From positions 10,239-74,238 of the forward strand of contig DASPLL010000008.1 of NCBI GenBank assembly GCA_035627615.1: 64,000 nucleotides of DNA, written 5' to 3'. This document shows, piece by piece, positions 60,969 through 64,000 of this stretch. Position 1 is the stretch's first letter. Each line of letters starts with the position of its first letter. This DNA comes from BRH-c25 sp035627615. GTDB lineage: Bacteria; Bacillota; Clostridia; Lutisporales; Lutisporaceae. The notes under the pieces are model-generated. The model was given only the letters and a program-made list of their open reading frames with translations, did not search any database and had not been told where the DNA came from. The translations under genes and the position numbers were made by a program.

Positions 60969-62306
60969 ATGAGAAATGACATGTTTAGCCTCTTCGACAT
61001 GAACAGGGAGCAGGAGATGAAGAAGGAGAGCCCTCTTGCTTTGAGGATGAGACCGGAGACCCTCGAGGATTTTGTCGGGCAGGAGGATATTGTAGCCCCT
61101 GGGAAGCTGCTTTACCGTGCAATAAAGGCGGATAAGCTGACCTCTCTGATTTTCTTCGGCCCTCCCGGCACGGGGAAGACAACATTGGCCAAAATAATTG
61201 CAAACACTACAAAATCTTATTTTGAGCAGCTTAATGCAGTTACTTCAGGGGTGGGAGACATACGGAGAGTGGTGGAGGAAGCAAAGAACCGTAAGGGAAT
61301 GTATGGTCAGCGGACGATTCTTTTTATAGATGAAATACACCGTTTTAACAAAGCCCAGCAGGATGCAATGCTTCCATATGTTGAAGACGGCACTGTGATA
61401 CTTATTGGCGCGACCACTGAAAACCCGTATTTTGAGGTAAATGACGCTCTTATTTCAAGGTCCACTATTTTCAGGCTGAAGTCTCTTACTGAAGAAGCCA
61501 TAAGAAAATTGGTGGAAAGATGCATAAAAGATGAGAAGAAAGGGCTTGGCTCATATAATATTGTGATAGATGAAGAGGCCATGACACATATTGCCAATAT
61601 TGCAAACGGGGATGCCAGAGCTGCACTTAATGCAGTTGAACTGGCCGCTCTGACAACAGAAAGGAGCAGCGACGGCAAGATCCATATCGATTTGAAGACT
61701 GCGGAGGAATGCATACAGAAAAGGGCGGTAAACTACGAAAAGAAAGGTGAAAACCACTATGATACCATATCCGCCTTTATAAAAAGCATGAGAGGCTCGG
61801 ATCCTGATGCAGTACTGCACTATCTGGCGAAAATGCTTTATGCCGGCGAAGATCCAAAATTCATAGCAAGAAGGATAATAATATGCTCATCTGAAGATGT
61901 GGGAAATGCCGACCCGAACGCACTGGTGGTAGCGGTTTCAGCTGCAAATGCCGTACAGATGATAGGGATGCCGGAAGCTCAGATAATACTTTCACAGGCT
62001 GCCTTGTATGTGGCCTGCGCACCTAAGAGCAATTCTGCCGTGGCCGGAATCGGCAAGGCCATGAAGGATGTTGAGAACAAAAGGACGGGCGCTGTACCGC
62101 TGCACCTTAGAAATGACGCTTTCAAAGGCGCCAGGGATTGGGGCTATGGAATGGAATATAAGTATCCCCACGACTTTGAGGGCAACTATGTTGAGCAGCA
62201 ATACCTGCCTGATGAGATCAAGGACGCAGAGTACTATTTTCCGTCGGACAACGGCTGTGAAAAGAAGACAAGGGAATTGCCCAGGCTGAAGGATAGAAAA
62301 AAATAA
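60969..62306 (+). CDS. rarA: Replication-associated recombination ATPase RarA (MgsA)
   Basis: 445 residues. ALRMRPETLEDFVGQE, Walker A GPPGTGKTT, Walker B LFIDEIHRFN, sensor 1 GATTENPYFEVNDALISRS and the C-terminal tetramerisation domain (EDVGNADPNALVVAVSAANAV, RNDAFKGARDWGYG) are all typical. Acts at stalled replication forks. Start ATG 60969; ATG 60981 is an alternative. Confidence 0.94.
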   Translation: MRNDMFSLFDMNREQEMKKESPLALRMRPETLEDFVGQEDIVAPGKLLYRAIKADKLTSLIFFGPPGTGKTTLAKIIANTTKSYFEQLNAVTSGVGDIRRVVEEAKNRKGMYGQRTILFIDEIHRFNKAQQDAMLPYVEDGTVILIGATTENPYFEVNDALISRSTIFRLKSLTEEAIRKLVERCIKDEKKGLGSYNIVIDEEAMTHIANIANGDARAALNAVELAALTTERSSDGKIHIDLKTAEECIQKRAVNYEKKGENHYDTISAFIKSMRGSDPDAVLHYLAKMLYAGEDPKFIARRIIICSSEDVGNADPNALVVAVSAANAVQMIGMPEAQIILSQAALYVACAPKSNSAVAGIGKAMKDVENKRTGAVPLHLRNDAFKGARDWGYGMEYKYPHDFEGNYVEQQYLPDEIKDAEYYFPSDNGCEKKTRELPRLKDRKK

Positions 62307-62316
62307 ATGTAAACAC

Positions 62317-62356
62317 AAAAATCCGTATATTTAAAATAAATATATGGATTTTTTTT
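62317..62356 (+). terminator. Terminator after rarA
   Basis: AAAATCC-G-TATATTTA pairs with TAAATATA-T-GGATTTT with a T-run. Confidence 0.8.
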
Positions 62357-62458
62357 ATAAACAAACTGTAACAAAAAAAGGTACAAGTCATAATATGCTA
62401 TTGGAAGAGGACAAACCGGTTTTGATTCTCCGCTTCAAGTGAGAAAGGAGGTGAGATT

Positions 62459-62701
62459 ATGGAATATGTAAAAATGCCTGAACTTCTTTCACCGGACGTA
62501 GTAAAGACTTTAGCAGGAAATATGGGAGCAGTCAAAAACATGCTGGAAGCCGATGCAGTTTCACCGCGCAATGGCGGCCACGGGGACAATGATGATATTT
62601 GCTGCCCCAAAAAGGTAAAGTTCATAATATTCTTGTGCAATGTTCCGATTTGGAACATCAATGCAGTAGCTGCAGAAGATGATCATCACAGGAAAGCTTA
62701 A
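62459..62701 (+). CDS. Unknown small protein, paralogous in part to the next gene
   Basis: 80 residues, not recognised. GAAAGGAGGTGAGATT before the ATG is a near-ideal ribosome site. N-terminus MEYVKMPELLSPDVVKTLAG resembles MENIIMPEIMTPAFVELLAS of the next gene, and KFIIFLCNVPIWNINAVA resembles LKFLFCNVTIKLYN there. A cysteine pair (ICCPKK) lies between. The shared blocks point to an ancient duplication. Confidence 0.6.
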   Translation: MEYVKMPELLSPDVVKTLAGNMGAVKNMLEADAVSPRNGGHGDNDDICCPKKVKFIIFLCNVPIWNINAVAAEDDHHRKA

Positions 62702-62736
62702 TAAGTCTGTTCTATAATATGCAGGCTCTTCAGCCG

Positions 62737-62764
62737 GGTATAGGAAGTCCGGGCTTTCTATACC
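62737..62764 (+). promoter_or_regulatory. Hairpin between the two paralogous small genes
   Basis: GGTATAGGAAG (62737-62747) pairs with CTTTCTATACC (62754-62764) with one mismatch (G-T position), no T tail. Confidence 0.45.
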
Positions 62765-62805
62765 TGTTATACATAAAGCAGCCTATAAAAAGTGAGGTGA
62801 AAAAA

Positions 62806-63480
62806 ATGGAAAATATTATAATGCCTGAAATAATGACTCCGGCTTTTGTAGAATTATTGGCGTCAAAGCCGGAACTACTGGAGCAGCTCATGGGAACACG
62901 GCCGGATGAGGAAATAATAAAAGGAAAGAATGTTGAGCTCAATAGCTACGACATGCCCCAAGATCTGAAATTTCTCTTCTGCAATGTTACCATAAAGCTT
63001 TACAATTCGGAAAATGCTGACTGGGAAGCTCTCGGTACCGAAGATGCAAATGAGGATATATGTGCTGACGAATCAGTAAAAAATGATTTACAGATGCCAT
63101 TGGATAAGGAGGGCATAAGGACTGTTACAGACGGAATAAGGGTTATAGAACAACAGTTGGCCAAAAGGAACAGGCAGGTGGAGGGGTTATCAAAAGAAGT
63201 GGAAAAGCTTAAGGAAAAGTCGATAATACTTGAAACCAGGATGAAAGAAACAAAAAATACTTTAAAGCTTTTTCTTAAAGAGTTTTTCAACAGAAAACTT
63301 TCTTACAGGTATAAATCGAATGTAAACTACTTAGCTGCGAGTCTTGACAATCAGAACAAGCTTTTGGCCGACAAGACCTGGCTGCTTGAACAGGAGAAAA
63401 AAAACAGGGATGCACTGGCAGAAAAGAGAAGGTATCTAATAAAACTTATTATGAAATATGTGGAGGAGAATTCTATTTAA
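62806..63480 (+). CDS. Coiled-coil protein of unknown function
   Basis: About 224 residues. A short N-terminal part shared with the preceding gene, then a conserved-looking DLKFLFCNVTIKLYN strand, an acidic linker and a long coiled coil (about residues 110-215, heptads with LEQEKKNRDALAEKRRYLIK). The ATG at 62806 follows GTGAGGTG; the longer frame from 62719 lacks a ribosome site and is not coding. No family recognised. Its stop overlaps that of the convergent gene by 8 bases. Confidence 0.65.
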   Translation: MENIIMPEIMTPAFVELLASKPELLEQLMGTRPDEEIIKGKNVELNSYDMPQDLKFLFCNVTIKLYNSENADWEALGTEDANEDICADESVKNDLQMPLDKEGIRTVTDGIRVIEQQLAKRNRQVEGLSKEVEKLKEKSIILETRMKETKNTLKLFLKEFFNRKLSYRYKSNVNYLAASLDNQNKLLADKTWLLEQEKKNRDALAEKRRYLIKLIMKYVEENSI

Positions 63481-64000
63481 AGAATTCTCCCAGCTTTTTA
63501 ATGAGGCCATTACTTCTGTAAGGGGTTCCATCCTGACCCGCAAAGTCCGGAGTTATATATGCCTGCTTTTCGCTGCTCACCGGCTCATCCTTTGCTTTAG
63601 CTTCCTGTGGAGTATCCCCGGTATTTTTATTAGCCGGCGGTTTTCCGATGAAAGTAGTTATGTTTTCCTGCTTGATAGCCAGATTGTCATAATTTGGAGT
63701 TTTTTCATTTTTCATAAACTTTTCCTTAAAGCTGCTCTTATTGAGTGATGTATGGACTAATGCTTCATTTGCAGTTGTTATTGGACTTGGGGGAAGCAGT
63801 TCTTCCGGTTCCCCCCAATAGCCCTTGTTAACCAAATTCCTGCCCTCCAGATTATCTATCCTGCTGTTAAGGAATTTTACATTGTCAGAAAGATCTTTTA
63901 TTTGGTCCAGAATCTGTTTAAGATAATCATTGGTTTCCGTAGTGACTGAGTTAATCAGCTTTTCCTTTGCCTTCTCCTCGAGGGAGCTCATGGAGGCGTG
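63473..64000 (-). CDS. Coiled-coil/low-complexity protein, 5' end probably outside the window
   Basis: At least 172 residues; the frame is open to the window edge and the ATG at 63991 has no ribosome site in the nine bases visible. The N-terminal part is a coiled coil (LKQILDQIKDLSDNVKFLNSRIDNLEG); the rest is hydrophilic, rich in Pro, Asn, Lys and Glu, and probably disordered, ending GLIKKLGEFFK. Not recognised. Convergent with and touching the paralogous-pair operon, which suggests a related function. Confidence 0.6.
   Translation of the reverse strand, partial: HASMSSLEEKAKEKLINSVTTETNDYLKQILDQIKDLSDNVKFLNSRIDNLEGRNLVNKGYWGEPEELLPPSPITTANEALVHTSLNKSSFKEKFMKNEKTPNYDNLAIKQENITTFIGKPPANKNTGDTPQEAKAKDEPVSSEKQAYITPDFAGQDGTPYRSNGLIKKLGEFFK

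Overview
This 64 kb window (moderate to low GC, dense co-oriented operons) reads as the chromosome of a spore-forming, amino-acid-fermenting anaerobe of the Clostridia. The evidence is a SpoIID/LytB protein, a BofC-like protein, a SCIFF six-cysteine peptide gene next to yajC/secDF, a T-box leader on aspS, several TTG/GTG starts behind strong Shine-Dalgarno (SD) sites, and a complete oxidative L-ornithine degradation (Stickland-type) operon. No phage, insertion sequence, CRISPR array, tRNA or rRNA gene was recognised.

Layout. (1) 1-14.4 kb: the end of an RpiR/MurR-type regulator, then a long co-directional cluster of alanine racemase, a complete oligo/dipeptide ABC importer (two permeases, two ATPases, a lipoprotein) and five peptide/amide hydrolases (M20, YtcJ-like amidohydrolase, C26, M55 DppA-like, amidase). 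Together they look like uptake and breakdown of D-amino-acid-containing peptides, possibly murein peptides. (2) 14.4-20.6 kb: an LtaS-like enzyme, a lipoprotein metallopeptidase, DUF1653, UV endonuclease UvsE, two small unknown genes and a BofC-like protein. (3) 20.6-34.9 kb: housekeeping genes ruvCAB, queH, spoIID-like, queA, tgt, yajC, scfA, a gamma carbonic anhydrase, secDF, lapA-like, recJ and apt. (4) 35-46 kb: rel, dtd, an MBL hydrolase, a small HTH protein, hemZ, T-box/aspS, tcdA, a CsoR/CstR-type repressor with rseC and trxA, and glyA. (5) 46-58.1 kb: a RocR-like sigma54 activator, a PHP phosphatase, and the ornithine operon ord1-ord2-ortA-ortB-oraS-oraE-(reactivase)-orr behind a near-perfect -24/-12 promoter with upstream dyads. 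(6) 58.3-64 kb: DUF2207 protein, LemA, RarA and three unrecognised small or coiled-coil proteins.

How it works together. Ornithine is racemised (Orr), converted by the B12/PLP aminomutase OraSE to 2,4-diaminopentanoate, oxidised by Ord to 2-amino-4-ketopentanoate, and cleaved with CoA by OrtAB to alanine and acetyl-CoA. The adjacent sigma54 activator probably switches the operon on when ornithine is available. The operon carries two divergent Ord copies that differ where the nucleotide cofactor is selected.

Non-coding structure is the other notable feature. There are two large (about 220-300 bp) imperfect palindromes with branched interiors, six dispersed intergenic elements centred on GCTTCGAAG, a 20-bp perfect palindrome repeated around uvsE, and several hairpins that overlap Shine-Dalgarno sites.
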